In this document: positions 1 through 14,345 of the stretch, piece by piece
Layout: every line of letters starts with the position of its first letter
Numbering within the stretch: the stretch's first letter is position 1
Source of the DNA: Tetracladium setigerum
Lineage: Eukaryota > Ascomycota > Leotiomycetes > Helotiales
Direction: 5' to 3'
Assembly (NCBI GenBank): GCA_031472005.1
Contig: PZJY01000011.1
Location: 868,001 to 932,000, forward strand
DNA length: 64,000 nt
Made by a program: the position numbers and the translations under genes
Notes under the pieces: generated by a model
What the model saw: the letters and a program-made list of their open reading frames with translations, nothing else
What the model was told of the DNA's origin: nothing
The model's database searches: none

Positions 1-3000
1 CCTGATTTATATCTGGTCGCTTCGAGCCTCAAACTCTCAAACTTGCATCGAAGCGGACGTCCGACTTTTCGAAGCGAGTACGAGCATGAGAGAAATACAT
101 GATTCTTTCCCAATTATGCACGACCGATATTATATTGCTCAGAAAGACTCGCAGAAGTTATGGCAATAACAGAGATCACCAACCTTTCAACAGTCAGACA
201 AGGTTCCTTGAAAATTTCGACCTGACCTTTATTTTTCGTCATATTTTTCAACTGCCATCTGATGCAAGTTAGCGACCAAGACATCGAGAGAAAGCCTCTG
301 GTTGGGGGAGGAATTCGAAACATCCGATGACAATCACCTTGCTTGCGGGGTGCATGCGATGAACGGAGGGAGTAACATTTTTCCGAAACATCCCGCGTAC
401 TGTTCGCTCCTCATGCAAGAGATGTTTTTTGGTAAGCTGTCGGTGGTGGTTTCCATGCACTCAGATATGCAAGTGAACGTTTGTACCTTGGCCAAAGTCA
501 AGTCTCTACTTCTGTTGCTGTGAGGAGAGCAGAAAGACTTCAGGAGTGGGCTGTTTTGCTTACTTGACAGTTCATTAGAAATGTTCTTCTCGTCTTGCAC
601 ACAATACGACCTTGCCAGCGTTCACTGCCTGCTATTGATGACACTCCATCCACCCACAGCTCATTGGATGCAAGTCAACTTCGGATAATCTAGATAGTAT
701 TGTCGTACAAACATTGTTCCTGCTCCGAGCATTCTCTCGGAGGTTGTCCGATCAAATCTCGATGTTTTGAAACGCCAGTCCCAACAACAGCCTTGACAGA
801 AGTCCATCTGATGGCTCAGGAGGCAACCAATACCTCTCACCCAAAATTTTACCAAATTTTAGCCCATGCAGATCTGCAAGTGCGGCTTCGGTCGACTTCG
901 AGCCAACCCTTGAAGGTCGACTGATGAATGCCGCTCGTTCCTGGATGTGATCATTGCACTCATCAGAGTAGTGAAGGGGACGGCAGAGTTTTCTCGAAGA
1001 TCAATTTGCTTCTCGGGTTCAATTTGGGTATTCTCAAGGTAGATTCTCTCTCTGCACTGTTTATTGTACTTATATTGATTGCATTCGACGAATTCTGTGC
1101 AGAATGCTTGCTTTGACGTTCCCTTGCCAGGTTCTTTTCAAATTTGATAATGTACCAATTGCTCCCTTACGCCACCTCTTGGAGAACAATCGGACTTTTC
1201 TTTCTTTCAGCAAATCAATTTCTCTACCAGTTACCTCTTCATCCAACGCAGTCCACATTCCCCCGCAAAATCCACAATCCGACCTCCGCAACGCCGCCAG
1301 CCAAGCCATACTCCTCCTCCCTTCTCCAAGTTCTCTCCCTTTCTGCTTCGCTGATCTCTCCGCGAACAATACGCACAGCCCTCACTACTTTTTCAGGGCC
1401 ATGTAATCCCAGTGTCCAATGTCCTTGTGGCATATCAGCCCCTTCAGTCCCAGATTTATCCGCACGGCGATCCCGTCTGTGACACGCAATGCTAATATAT
1501 CTGCATCCTTCAGATCGTCTAGGTTGCCATGTGGCAATTTGTCTTGGTTTTCTGTTGGGCATTTTCTTGGCTGGTACGCAAAATTTGGAAGTGGCTGTGG
1601 CTGGGTTGATGAGATATGATGAAGACTGCGACTTCTTTGTTGTTGTTTACAGGCGTAGTGCCTAACTTTGCAAGGCAATCACTTCGCAGTTTTGACAGAT
1701 CCTATATTCGGAGGCGTTCAAAAATAACGGTAGCTTGTGACACTGTAATTTAACTACAAGCTCCAACAAATATTTTTGTTTTTCGATGTTGTGGTTGACC
1801 GATGGACTGAAGTACATTCTGTTGTTCTGATCGAGGGAAGACTTGGCAAACCTAGATACATATCCTGCACCGATCGGAAAGGTTAACAGAGACGCATGGA
1901 CGTGCCGGAAAAATCCTTGTTGGTATCTTCTTGTTATTTGAACACTCTTTGATTAAATTTGCCGAAATAGAATATAAAGTTCAGGTCTGTGGCAATTTTC
2001 CTTCATCATCTTTGTCCTTCGACGAAGGGGCTCTTGGAGGTCACTTTTACGTTTGTCAGGATTCTTGGCAGGCATACTTTTCAAGTCATCCCATCCCACG
2101 CCTCTGGGTCTTCTTTGTAATACGATCATTTGAAAGTATAAAATGACTCGTATTTTGAAGAAACTTTGGGAGGTTCAAATTACAAATCTCCAGAGAATTT
2201 TGAACTGCGAGATATGCGAGTTCTTGGCGCTCCAAGGAAAGTTGGTATCCAAAAAGGAAATGTCGCCAAAGCCAGGCAATTTGGGAAAGACGAGGAGATG
2301 GTCAGTCTATGCGAGGAGTTGAAGCAAATAATTTCTCATCTTGTGAACGTCAAAACCCTGTTGGATAATATAAAAATAAAATCATTATCATTTTGGTTTC
2401 CTCAGACGACGTTTGCTAAATCTAAGAAAACCCGTCTTATTTGTGTCTCCTTTCATCAACGATCAAGATCAGTCAGTGAAGAAAGTGTAATAGTCTCTGT
2501 TCTCATGCTGATAGTAACTTCTGTCTATCTACTACTTCTAAGGTCACGAACGTCACTGTGATGGTGGTGCCTTCCCTTCTCTTTTCGCGTCATATCTTCA
2601 CTGTCACTTTTCAAAATGTTTTGGCACCATCGCCATATCTCAGACTACTGCCGATCTTTGCTTACCGTCATTTCTGTTCCATAAGCATCAAATAATGAAC
2701 AAACGTTCGCACTACCAACTCGTTCTCAATCTCCGTGTCCTCTTCGTCGCCCTCGCCCCAGCCAGCATCGCTGCGATTATCCCTCACATCTCTCGCATCT
2801 AAATCGTCTTTTTCTCTCACCACTTTTACTCTTGTCGCAGGTCATTCTGCCCCTTCTCCCTCCTCGATATATACCAAATTGGTGAATTCGGGCACACTAG
2901 CACACTGCCTAGTTTTATCATAGCCACTAGAAGCTTCTCTCTTCTTTGGAATATAATTCACCAAAGCAATATCCGACTTATTCTTTTCTGTATGCGGCTT

Positions 3001-4084
3001 TTCGCTTCTATTCTTCTGCCAAGTATTGAGCAGTGTCATCTGCCGCCTCCACCCTCCACACTCTACTCCTTTAAATGTCGAAATGTGGCCAACACCTGCC
3101 TTGCCTGCAAGTTATTGACCACCAATGCCTTCTTCTTTTTAGATGCAAAGTACTCTTTCCACGCGGCCACTATTTCTTCGATGGGTGGCGGCCGGGCGTT
3201 TACTAAAGTCATGGTTATGGGCAAGCTCATAATAGTTCAGAACTAGGACGTCCGCCTCTGCGGAGTTTATCACGACTGGTAGTCTTTCTGGCTCACTGGC
3301 GGCCATTGGGAAAACAACAAACGGTTCCTCTGTTGTGCCGTAATTGGTGGTCGACCTGAGAGCTGGTTCCTCTACTGCAATTATTTTGAGTGAGCGTTCA
3401 AACCGCCTCGGTCCAGCTATTAATATTTGCAACTAGTTGTTGTTCCTCACTTTCAGCACCGAAAAACATTTAAAAAATCAAGTGACCAACTCAAATTCTC
3501 TACTTCTCTCTTTCCCAGGATTTGAACTCTTCATGTTTGGCAAGGTTTTCTCGCCAATACCTGCACCTTTCTGGAATCGTTTGATAGATATATGGAACCC
3601 CCTTTCCCCACCAAAATAAAATAAAATACATTTTCCTGTTCCTTCTTCATAATCTGAAAGGTTCACCCGACGACTTTCCACTCCGAAAAGAAACCCTTGT
3701 TCGCTCTCTGTGTGTCAGCTGAATATCAGTTGCTATGTCAAAATCAAAGTCGCCCCTTTTATTTAGTAGGTTACCAATCACCAAGAAAGTGAACTACCTT
3801 TAAGTCATAACACTTTACACAACCCTAAAACTCTACAATATCTCCAAAACTACATCTCTTATTTGTTTATTCGCCATGGGTAAGGCTTGCAAACCATAAC
3901 GCTCCACCTAGTTTGCCGAGACAAGTACTTGAGGAATACAGGGAGTTTTCCAAAGATCTTCTCTTCGGCCGTCATTGGAAATACGAAAAATCGTTGAACG
4001 GATAATTCAACGAGGCCTAATAAGTGATTAGTAACCACGGCCAACGTTTTTTGATTCATTCATCTGCGGTCGACATCTCACAAA
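1..4084. other. gene-free left flank
   Basis: Only short overlapping open frames are present, the longest about 130 codons. None has a recognisable domain, a good start context or convincing exon joins. The DNA is mixed and moderately AT-rich without an obvious transposon end. I see nothing annotatable; transcripts without coding capacity cannot be excluded. Confidence 0.5.
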
Positions 4085-6366
4085 TTAAACAAGAGCCGGT
4101 GCCCAGTTTGTGATCTGGTTTTGGAAGAATGATGGTAGTGAGAAAAGAAGAGAACGTACCAAAGAATCCAGCTCCATCCAGTTTAGAGAGAAATCGGTCA
4201 TATGATCAATATCAACATCATCCTGCCACCGCAGGGCAGAAGAAGAAGACCCAGACAAAGGAAGAGGCATCACCGGCAGACCCTCTCCGCCCAACGTGCA
4301 ACCGCGAAGTTCCATCGGATCACACAAATCATTATTCACACCTCCCAGATCACTGCTACCTATATCAGCGCTCATAGTGGTAGAGCCTCGTAATTCAGCA
4401 TCACCGGACCTCTCACGCCTTGAAGCAGTCAAGACTGGAGGCTGACGAGTACGCAGCGAGATCTTCATCTGTCTTCGGACTTCTAACCTCAGTTCTTCCA
4501 GAATGATGGAATATCGCTGTGCTGATGGATTTCTATCGGTCGCGCGCGTAATTTCCAACTGGCAGCGCTCGGCGAGCTCCATATATTCTTGACATTGCGC
4601 ATTCGCTTCGGTCTGCATGCAGTATATGTAGAGAAACATGACAGCGCAGAAGGCTGTATATTGCGTGAACCAAAAAGCTTGGAGGTTGAAGTTATCTTGG
4701 ACGAAGGCGTGCACGATCCTGGTGACGGCTAGGGCGGCTTTGCAACCTTCTGAGATGAAGTTCAGTCGCTGAGATGTTTGATTTTCGTTGTTTAAAAAGT
4801 CACTAGCTGTTGGGGCGCAACTGGTGAGGAGGAAAGCGCGAGTTGCATAAATTATGGCGTGAGAGTAGGCGAGTTGAAGAACATTGGATTGTCGCTTGAA
4901 AAGAGTGGTGAGACTGGAGGAATGTATCTGGAATATTGGAGGCAGATTCTGTTTCCAAGTGTGGAGGGTATGCAGGTGGGATTCGACGGCGAGAAGTCTT
5001 TCCTCTGTTGAGCGGGGCCGGATAGAATATATGTCCCGTGAGATGTGGCCGATGACTGTTGCTACTTCAGCATGGAAAATTGGGGCGTCCATGAGGCAAT
5101 CGCTCATTATTGGGCACTTCTTGGGTCCGGTAGCCTCCAAGTCTGCGTCATTTATTCTATCGGGGTTGTCTTGGTCAAAATCTTCCTCGCGAATCATACA
5201 TGGTCGATCGAGTATCACTTGATTCTGTATCAGTACGTAAAAATTCAGATGAGCGCGGGATCAGGGGATCGTGCTTTACCTGAAATATATCGATCTATTG
5301 TGTATAAAGCCAGGAAAGCGCGTTTGCGACATTGAGTATAGATAGAGTCGAAGGAGTGACTGCCGGGAACCTTTTTGCGATGCAACCCAAGAGATAGAGC
5401 CAGTTGAACCGTGGTACCGAATATGCACGCTGCTTCGTTGGCCCTTGATGCGCTCAAAAGGTAGATGCATTGCTGGATTCTAGCTTGAACTGAGTCCAAA
5501 GTAGGGTGATTTCCTTCGCGAGATAGTTGTTGTTGAGCAGCGTCAAAATACGGCTCTGCTTCTTCACCAAAGATATTTCCAGTCGAGCTTGTGTCACCAC
5601 ACTGCTCCGAGGTATATAAGGACGTCGTAGCAAATATCATAAGAATCGCAGCTACCCGTGCCGCAGGCATCTTGCTTAATCGCTCCCTCAGACTACTGCC
5701 ATTCTCCTCGCCATATATCTCGGGAAGCCAACGTGACATAACGGTCGGCTCATGGAACAATCTGTAAGTTGGCATTGCCAGATTGAAATAGGTCTTCGCC
5801 CATGCCTCTCCAACTTCTGCGTCAGGAAACTTGATATGGTGAAGCCAATCCAAGGTATCGCCATTCTGAACTTTAGGAGTTGAACTATACAGTGATGTTT
5901 GACTTGCTAAGCTGTCAGGTGCGTGAGATCCTAACTGCTGCAATCTACGCCAAGTGCGACTGAGGAAGGAGATACCAGATGTCGACCCCAAATATGGGTT
6001 TTCCCGTTGCACATCTTGCAAGTCTGCCGAGCTCCTTGGAGAGTTCGGGAAGCTTGGTGGTACATGGACTGGAGGCTGTGAAGGAGTTTCTTGTGGTGAA
6101 CGAACGACATTCAAAAGAGAAGGCTGACTAGTATCCGTTCGCGTGGGCGTATATGGGACGACGGAATGAGGAGATTGAACGGTGCTGTCTGAAAGAGGAG
6201 TTGGTGGCCGGCCACGAGTGTATCGAGCGTTGTATTTACACTCGACTCCTCTTCTGATACATCGCATACAAGGAAGAACCCCATTACACCGCAATTTGCT
6301 GGTCTTGCAGCTATCACAGGCCCGCTTTGCTCGTCCAGTTGGGTGCGACTGGGTTTCGGAAGACAT
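4085..6366 (-). CDS. Zn2Cys6 fungal transcription factor
   Basis: A nuclear regulator of the Gal4-type binuclear zinc cluster family. The ATG at 6366 begins a 739-residue product from two exons, 6366-5280 and 5217-4085, with a 62-bp intron (phase 1). The join reads DRYIS-VILDRPCM, the usual spacing of the conserved middle homology region. Residues about 17-44 carry C-x2-C-x6-C-x5-C-x2-C-x6-C (RACDSCKTSKLRCNG onwards), followed by a basic, proline/serine-rich linker and a fungal_trans (PF04082-like) domain over roughly 160-450. A further in-frame 45-bp GT..AG segment (4159-4115) near the stop could be an intron, giving 724 residues. Targets are unknown. The nearest neighbour is the sugar transporter 1.6 kb away, which suggests but does not show a link. 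Confidence 0.93.
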
Positions 6367-8012
6367 GATGTATCGGAGATGATTTCCGAGATATTCAAGC
6401 AGACAACTTTTCCGACCCCATGGGGAACTTGCGTGTGGAGAGAAGAACGTCGGATCTTCTAGAGTTTTCGTGCCAATCGTAACGTGTATCCCATAAGCAA
6501 GTCTCCCTGATTGAACGCACAGGCAAGCATGAGCAGACAGCCGAAAGATATGTGAGGTCAGGGATGGGAATGAGTCTTCTGTCTCGAGACGAAAATGATA
6601 TCCGAAAAGAGGGGATCGGGTAGACAGAGCTTGCCAAGCCTGGACCTCGGATATGAAGGTCGGGAGTTCTAAGAGCTTATTTGGACTTCAATTCTTTCCT
6701 GCCTGTGACTAGCAACAATCTTGACACTCATTCCCGTCAGGGAATAAATAATATGAGAGAGGGCTCTTTGTGTATTATCTTCGTCACCATAGCGTATGTG
6801 GAGGACTTGTCCATTTCGCCAAGCATTGCCAAGCTCTTACTTGGGTGGAGTTTTGCTGCGCAGAGAAGGAGAGCCCAATTTCTCGTTCTTCACAATCTGT
6901 CTCACCGTAGTCTTTGATTCTATCGTGTATAACTGGTAAATATACTTGATCTGGTCTAATTTCTAGCAATACAAGTACTTGAGATTCACTCCCTCGAGAA
7001 TCTGGACACTTTAAATAAGTTCACTCGAGAACCTACCACAGGCATAGTTGAGAAAACGATATCCATCTTTAATGGATTCGTATTATTTTTGAAAAATCAA
7101 GAATGGAAAAGTAGAAAAGTAGAAAAGTAGAAAAGTTAGTATTGAGACATGTGTTTATGCCTATATACTCCAAGGCTTCTCTTTCGCTCGATCTCTTTGA
7201 ATTACATGTTTCTGCAGATGACGATTTTGGGTGTTGCTTTTTCATTCACCTCTCCGTTGTTGATGAAGAGCCCATATTCCAGTCCTCGCAGTGACTTTCC
7301 GAGTTAAAATGGCCGAGTGAACTATTTAATGCTGTCAACACGCCCTACTTATAGTATTCTATAATATACCTACTACGCTCAAGAGCAAGGACGCCCTCCA
7401 CAACTGACGCGAGTGTGTCTTCGCTTCCCGCCATCACTTTCTCCAACCCCCAAAAAGGGGAGAGACCTAATCGCGTAGGACGTATAGAACACTAAAAGAG
7501 AAGTTTCTTCTACCATCATGCTTAATTAGCTTTGGAGAAGTCCTTGTGCAGAAGAAAAGAAGAAGAAAAAAAACAGTTTTGGAAACAAAAGAGCGGGGGT
7601 GACAAATCTACCTACAGCGGGAAGAAGAAGAAAATAGCGGCGGTTGGAATGAATATGAAGGCGCAAAAGCGAAAATGAAACCATGAGGGTAGCAGACTGC
7701 CCTGTGCAGCCGAATATTGCTGATGCTTGGCAACCCCATCACCTCTCGCTTAATTGTTAACATTCATTCTCACAGCCCTATCAACAATCCTGTTACATAG
7801 CATGATACGAGCGTATGCTGTGCATCCTGTTTGAGTTCTTTGATATCTGAACACTATAACTCCATTCCAATATTGATTGTGACATAAGCCATGTTATGAA
7901 TCAAGCGAAAGAAAAATGAGGTATTATCCGTACTGAAATTCTACTAGTTTACAAATTAAAGAAAATCTAGAAACCCGGGTATATCAAAACAACTCCAACA
8001 ATATAACTATAT
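6367..8012. other. intergenic, regulator to sugar transporter
   Basis: No supported gene. It holds the upstream region of the regulator, an 8-bp minisatellite at 7106-7137 and purine-rich GAA/GAAAA tracts around 7545-7640. Confidence 0.5.
7106..7137. repeat. 8-bp tandem repeat, four copies
   Basis: Four consecutive copies of GAAAAGTA, the last ending in TT, seen directly. Confidence 0.85.
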
Positions 8013-9807
8013 CTATACAGCCACACGTCCATGTCCATTCGCTCCAGACGACTCCACTGGATGACCTCCCCCAGAGACATCTTCCACAAACCCTTGATTA
8101 TCCTCCTGATGCATCATCTCCTCTCTCCCACCCTCATCAGCTTTCTTCATCTTCTTTCCCTGACCAACAAGATGCATCTTATCCGTCCCAACACTGGCCA
8201 ACATCTCCTCATCCATCACGACCTTACCGCTTCCAATCGGGCGAACATTCAACAGGTACATGGCATCGACCTCCTCGAGCGTACGATCGGAACTCTCTAT
8301 CAGGAAGAAATAGACGACACAGAAGGCAGCCAAGTTGCAGCCTGCAAAGACGTAGCCATAGGCGAATTGGATATCGCCAGTGATGAAAGGTGTGAAGAAA
8401 GCGAGGAGGAAGTTCCATAGCCAGTTGGATGAGGTGGCGAGAGCCATGCCGACAGCGCGGTAGCGGTAGGGGAACATATCACCGATGCAAGTCCAGACGA
8501 GAGGACCCCAGGTCGAAGCAAATCCGACGATGAAGAGACATGCGAAAACGATCATGACTGTGCCGGAGGTCTTGGCGGCTGATGAACCAATTTCGGCGTC
8601 TTTGAAGATGAATTGTCCGACTGATGCGAAGACGAGGAAACACATACATTGCCAGAGAGCAGCAAGGTAGAGGGATTTGCGGCGGGGGAAGTATCGTGCC
8701 ATAATTACACCCACGATGGTGGCGCCGACGTTGACACCGCCCAAAATCATCGCAGTAACGTAGGAATTGTCCAAACCGACGCCGCTGAAGATCGTCGTAC
8801 CGTAGTAAAAAAAGTAGTTAGCTCCGGTCAGTTGCTGGAGCATCTGGAGAGCCATAGCAAGAAGTACGCGGTATAACATTCGTGGTCCGGTGATGGCTTC
8901 GTACCAAGGATGATCACCTTGCGTTGCTTGCATGACCTTTTCGATTTCGGCCGTCTCGTTACGAATAACGGAATGAGATTCAGATACACCGTAGAACTTT
9001 GCCATGGTAGTCTTCGCGCGGGCTTGTTGTCCGCGGTTCCAGTCGTGGCGAGGGGATTCGGGGAGGAAGAATATACCCCCGCCAAGAATTATGGCCCAGA
9101 GGAAACCGATGCCCATGGGGATTCGGTAAGAGCCAGTATTGGACATGGATTCAGTGCCATAATTAATACAGTCTGCTGTGAAAATTCCGAGTGTGATGAC
9201 TGAATTGTTGTTAGTTGTGGAGGAATGTTGAAGGGGGTGCTTTCTTGGCTGACTTACAAAGTTGGTAACAAGCGACAACCGCACCTCGAACCTTGACAGG
9301 CGAGGTCTCGGTCATGTAAAGAGGAACAATAACACTTAATCCTCCTACTCCCAATCCAGCAACCCATCTTCCCATCACGATTCCAACCCATTGACCTTGT
9401 CCTACTGCCATTTGGATGATAACTCCAACGATGAAGATTAAGCACCACAATGGCACGGAGTGCTTTCGACCCAACTTATTCGCGACGGGACCTGCGATCA
9501 GACATCCGATTAAAGTACCAATGGACAACTGGATGAGATTGCAGTTAGTAAATAAACCAATGCGACAGATAAAACCAAAACCTACCAAAGCAACAATCAA
9601 TCCACTCCTGACATTCGTGAAGAAGTATCCAGAAGGATGTTCAGTGGTCACTGGTCCCTCCTCGCCGAAATACTCCAAGAAAACCTTCATTTCCAAAAAT
9701 CCAGAAATTTGTCCGGTATCATAACCAAAGATGAATCCTCCCATTGCTACCAGCATGGCCATGAAGAAGGTGCGGAAAGTGAGGACAGGATAGCTGCCAT
9801 CGTCCAT
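8013..9807 (-). CDS. MFS sugar (hexose-type) transporter
   Basis: A plasma-membrane proton-coupled sugar porter of the MFS sugar transporter family. Exons are 9807-9586, 9528-9258 and 9199-8013, giving 559 residues. The first intron (57 bp, 9585-9529) is a multiple of three and has no stop, but it has a perfect CTAAC branch site and GTAGGT/CAG ends, and removing it restores the family match (GLIVALV-LSIGTLIG). Hallmarks are GFIFGYDTGQISG near the first helix, NKLGRKHS in the 2-3 loop, GRWVAGLGVGG, the PESPRHDW motif, and ESSDRTLEEVD after the last helix. The ATG at 9807 (MDDGSYPV) is the only in-frame ATG before the first helix; the frame stays open upstream to 10032 without one. The C-terminal tail is long and hydrophilic. 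Substrate is not determinable; quinate-type permeases belong to the same superfamily. Confidence 0.93.
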
Positions 9808-12800
9808 GCTGGTTGCGTTGTGTTCGTATTTTTCGTCGCTTTGGGAACGCCTTGTGGGCGAATCCACGGCATTGTTGCCGTGGTTCTTTTTGAGAAGAGA
9901 TGCATAGTAATTTGCTAAAGAGAAGAATGTCTGGAGATGATGGAGAAGAAGGAAAGAGATTTTGGAGAAAGGGGAGACATGGAGATATATGTCTCTCCAT
10001 CGGTCTCCAACGCTTGCCCCATGCGTGGACACAGTGGATCAATCCATCATCAGATCACCAAAACTCAATCCAACACTTGTTGATTTGCGTGTCATGAGGC
10101 TTGCCATCCTCGGCTTCGCTGATAGCGGCGAGTTGCAAACAGCTCTGATTTCTCTTCACACTGTCACCACAATCGCACCGAGCATGAACCCGAGTCCGTA
10201 GCTAGATGTATGAGGCGAGTAATATTCCCAGCTTCGCGGGGTCCTATGACGATGGTTATTCATCTATTAAGCACCGAGTGCCGGCTTTTGCAGAGCTTGA
10301 CTTCTTGGAAACCTATCATTCTCACTTCGACCCTCTATAAAAGTTCAAATTTTGCGAGTTGTTCGGTGGAGGCTCGGAAGGTCAGTAAGCAATATGACGT
10401 CGGTTAAGTGGAGTGGGAGAAGTCTTGTTGTCTGTGCCAAGCTCCACCAAGGAAAAGCACCTGACTGGTGAAACCACAGATCAACATCGCATGCTTTGTG
10501 TTGGGTGCTGAAGGCGTCGAGAGTCGAGACTTCTCGAGAATGAAATCTCGAACGTTCCCCTCGTTGCTTTCAAATGGGGAGATGGAGATGAGGAGTCCGG
10601 AGTGCAGTGGTGTTGTTGGAGAAAATGGGTGACCAGACGTCAGTCAGCGTGGACGGTTCACTACAGTATCGGAGATAACGGACCCACGGATTGATCGGGC
10701 CTATTTGGCGTCTCGAAATAATGCAGACTGCAAAGTTAAGTAATATTTTCTTTTGATGTTTACACCGCTGGCTTTCTGCTGGCTCTCTGCATATGCTGTG
10801 ATGGCTATGATTGATGTCATTGCTAAAAGTGTGGTTGTTTTTTGGTAAACATCGCTTGTTCGGTAGGCGAGCCGAAAGATGAAAACGGGGGAGGGCGAGG
10901 CGGATGTGGCGTTTGGGGGACGTGGAAGTTGTGCTTGCACTCCCTATCCGTATAAGATGGACCCTCAAAGGTTTAAATTCACAATAGGTACTTTATTGTT
11001 AACGGTCAGTGGTGGTAGGTGTCTTTGAGCGAGGGAGGTGAACATCTTTCTGTGAGGCCGAGGAAATAGCTGACCATGAATGAGTTGTAGTACTCCTCAA
11101 TTCTATACGAGCAAAACACCTGCCACAAACATCCCGCTTGTGAAAGCCCTGATTGCAGCACATGAACCATACGGGATGGCTTTTGCAAGCTGCGAGCCGA
11201 CCCCCTCATGGCCCTCGTGAACCAGAATAGAACAGACGTCGGCCAGATGGGATCAAAAAGAGCCAGTTAACATCAACCTCCTTCCAATTTTACACCAGGC
11301 AGCACTACCCATGGTCTCTCTCCCACCTACGCATGGTCAATTCGACGTACTAGAGACCTTTGGGACTTTCTGACCGTGCTGGCGCTGCAGAGAGGTCAAC
11401 AATGGAAGGCGACTAGGCATCGTGTGACCCCAGAGGAGCAAACATGACCTTGTCCTCAATCAATTGGAGACCTCTCACAGGCTAAGAAGGTCGGCGTTCA
11501 AGAGACACGACCATGGTAGGTTTTTCCGTGGATCTTGGCCTGCTTTCTGGTTCGATGTGAACATATTGTAGCAATCTGCGAAACGAGCAGGAACACGCAG
11601 TATCACATTCTGTTACCAAACAACGACGATGAGAAAGGCCTAGGGAATCAGGGGGGAGGAATAGATTGAGGACGGAAAGGATATATCAGATGATACTTCT
11701 CATCTATTTGAGAGGCGTTGTTGTTATTGACTTTTGCGAGACAAAGTTTCGCGAAGAGAGGGAATGGGGAAGCTTGTTGCGGAATGAACTGATATGGCTG
11801 GCGAGATATTGCGGGGAAGCAATTTAACCACGTGTGGAGAAATAGAAGACTTCTCAGATTGGGAATTATTCTGTCAGGGCAAACAATCTCAAACATCGCA
11901 CGAAATATTCCTGAGCAGATGGAGTAATCTTAATGAGGATTATCAAAGCTCCGACAAACAAATGAAAAGTCAACGAAGCGCGCCAAGCCAATTTATGTGA
12001 TTGTGACCACCCACTTGGAATGTCAGAATGCCATCGACGACCGCAAAATTGCCATAATGTTTCGAGTGCAAGACGGACGAACTCAGCAGCAAATCAACGG
12101 AAAGGTATATTAAAGCAATCTCAAGCAATGGGTTCCGCGTTTGATCGTCGTCCTGACAAGACATATATATTGCACAATGGATAGCTGATCTGAGATCATC
12201 TACATATCAAGTCGTCGAGGGGGGTCTGAGAAAGCTTTTTGCCGCCATGGGGGGAGCGAGGAGAACAACTGAACAAGATATGAAGTCTGTGCTTGGCAGC
12301 TCCAATCAGATGGGAAGAAGAGCAGGGTCGGATGGAGAATTGGAAGTCGGCATCTTGCGTCTGCTGTGATAGGATTACTCGAGCAATCCGAATTTTCCAA
12401 GATTAGCCTGTCCAACAGCAATTTATCCGTCGTGCCTTTGGCTGTTCTTTTTAATCATCATGGTTACATTGCCCGGTCGGGGGCTTCCAGAGGCGAGCCT
12501 TTTGTCTGGCTGGACCGCGGTGATCTTGCTTGCGGCGAGGAGGGTGCAGAGACGAAAAGGTAGGTCGTGGAGAGGAGAGAGCGACATTGGGTTGTGGGTG
12601 GATATCGGGGAGAGCGAGGATATATTTTTACATATATTTTTTATATGTATATGTCGTATGTATAAATAAATGTAGATATTAGTTTGCGCCTGCTGGTCTT
12701 CAGGGGCAAGCCATGAATGCATCGCACAATGGGATAGATGTACAGATTGTACTGTGTAGATATAGAATATGTACCTAGAGGGTAAGTAGTTGTGTACATT

Positions 12801-14345
12801 AGTTGCTTGGTATAAACATAATAATCAAATCATCAACAATAACGGCCGTTATTTTCTTCTTGGGGCAGGAGATGTCGCCGCAAAGTCTCTCTGTAATTGT
12901 GGAGATGGGAAGACTTGTGGAGAGCATTAGCTGCCTCGCTAATGCGCCGTGTCTAAGTGTCAGCCTTTCGGGCTCTGCCATTCGTGGAATTTTACAGCCT
13001 GCCAACTCGCCTTGGCAGCCGGGACCCTGGCAATACGCACTCCCCAGATCTTCCTGTCGCCCCATCGCCATCCCATCCAACGTTGTTCGGTTTTCGGTTT
13101 CTCCTCCATGCTGCTGCTGCTCTCCAATCCACCGCCAAATCCTCCTCCACCTCCTCTCCTCGTCCTCTCACCCTCACCCTTACTCTCCTCCACTTCCGAC
13201 CTACCCTCCTACTCCAGTTCTGCGCGTCTGCCGACTGGTCCGATATAGCTAGTACATACTACAGACGGAGGTACACCTCGAATATCTAGGACAGCCTTAG
13301 CAGGAAACAACCCCCATGCTTTTATGTCGACCACCCCCTTGCCTCACAAACCCCCCAGACCCAGCAGTAGAGAGGCCCCGTACTCTGGAACCGCACACTT
13401 GATCTGTGGAACAATCCAAGACCGCACCTCCACTCCGAGTTTTTCCATTCCCAAGTTGGACCGTGGAATACCCAGCGACACTTCCCTAGGCACCGGTACC
13501 TCGACGTGAACGGCAACTGAAGGCAAAGCAGAAGACGAAGACGAAGAAGCAGAAGCAGAAGATAGGCTGGGAAAAATGCAATGCCAATCCTGATACCGCG
13601 AAGTTGTCAACCCCCATAAGCTTCCTCAAACGATTCCCCATCCTCTCTGCTCAGGCCCCCCTCCCACCCCCCGTGGCAGCAAATTCATACCGACATCCAG
13701 CCCACTTGCGCCGGCACTCCTAAATAATACTTCACAATTGAGCTCTGTGCAGGTTGGCAGCGGAGCAAGCTAATCTCCAAATCGAGACGAAGCAATCTGT
13801 TGTTGGAGAGAGATCTCGCGGGACGCGCTTCCCCGTTCCTACTCTTTCGCCTCGGAGGCTGCAAGAAGCAAGAAGCAAGCCAACAACAGACGACGAGCCC
13901 CAATTGCGGAAGGGCCTGTCATGTAGACGCCAGTCTCAAGTGACTTCCTTCTGAGACTCTGACACAATAACCCACTCTGGGCTGAAGTGCGCTCGCTCCT
14001 TATCAACAAGAGACCCCGATAACCTCCCCGCTGCTGGCCCAATACATCGTCGTCTCCCTCCCTCTCTCTCTCTTGGAACCCGCAGGATTACTTGCATACC
14101 CTACATATCATAGAGGATCAGGACCGCAAGGTGCCGCCGGCTTGATCACGTCTTTCCTAAATCGTACGACCTGCCCCCCATTCCTCACTTTGCGCCGCTT
14201 CGCTGCTCTGTCTGAGAATCGCTGGAGCTTCTTTCCCAACCACCGACATCATTCTCGAGGACGCTCCTTCTTGCGACGAGCCTCTGTATAGAGCGGATTT
14301 GTACACCAATTTTTCCAACCTGGTGGTGACCACCCCGACGAACAG
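9808..14345. other. 4.5-kb gene-poor region and qutR-like leader
   Basis: No supported gene; short open frames (up to 149 codons near 12803-13252) are compositionally odd. An AT-rich alternating tract lies at about 12626-12671. From about 13100 the plus strand becomes strongly C/T-rich (for example near 14055-14075), typical of the promoter and long 5' leader of a fungal housekeeping or regulatory gene, here the one starting at 14346. Confidence 0.45.

Noticed and set aside
12803..13252. 149-codon open frame in the qutR-like upstream region
   Set aside because: Its composition follows the C/T-rich leader, it has no domain, and overlapping frames on both strands are equally open.
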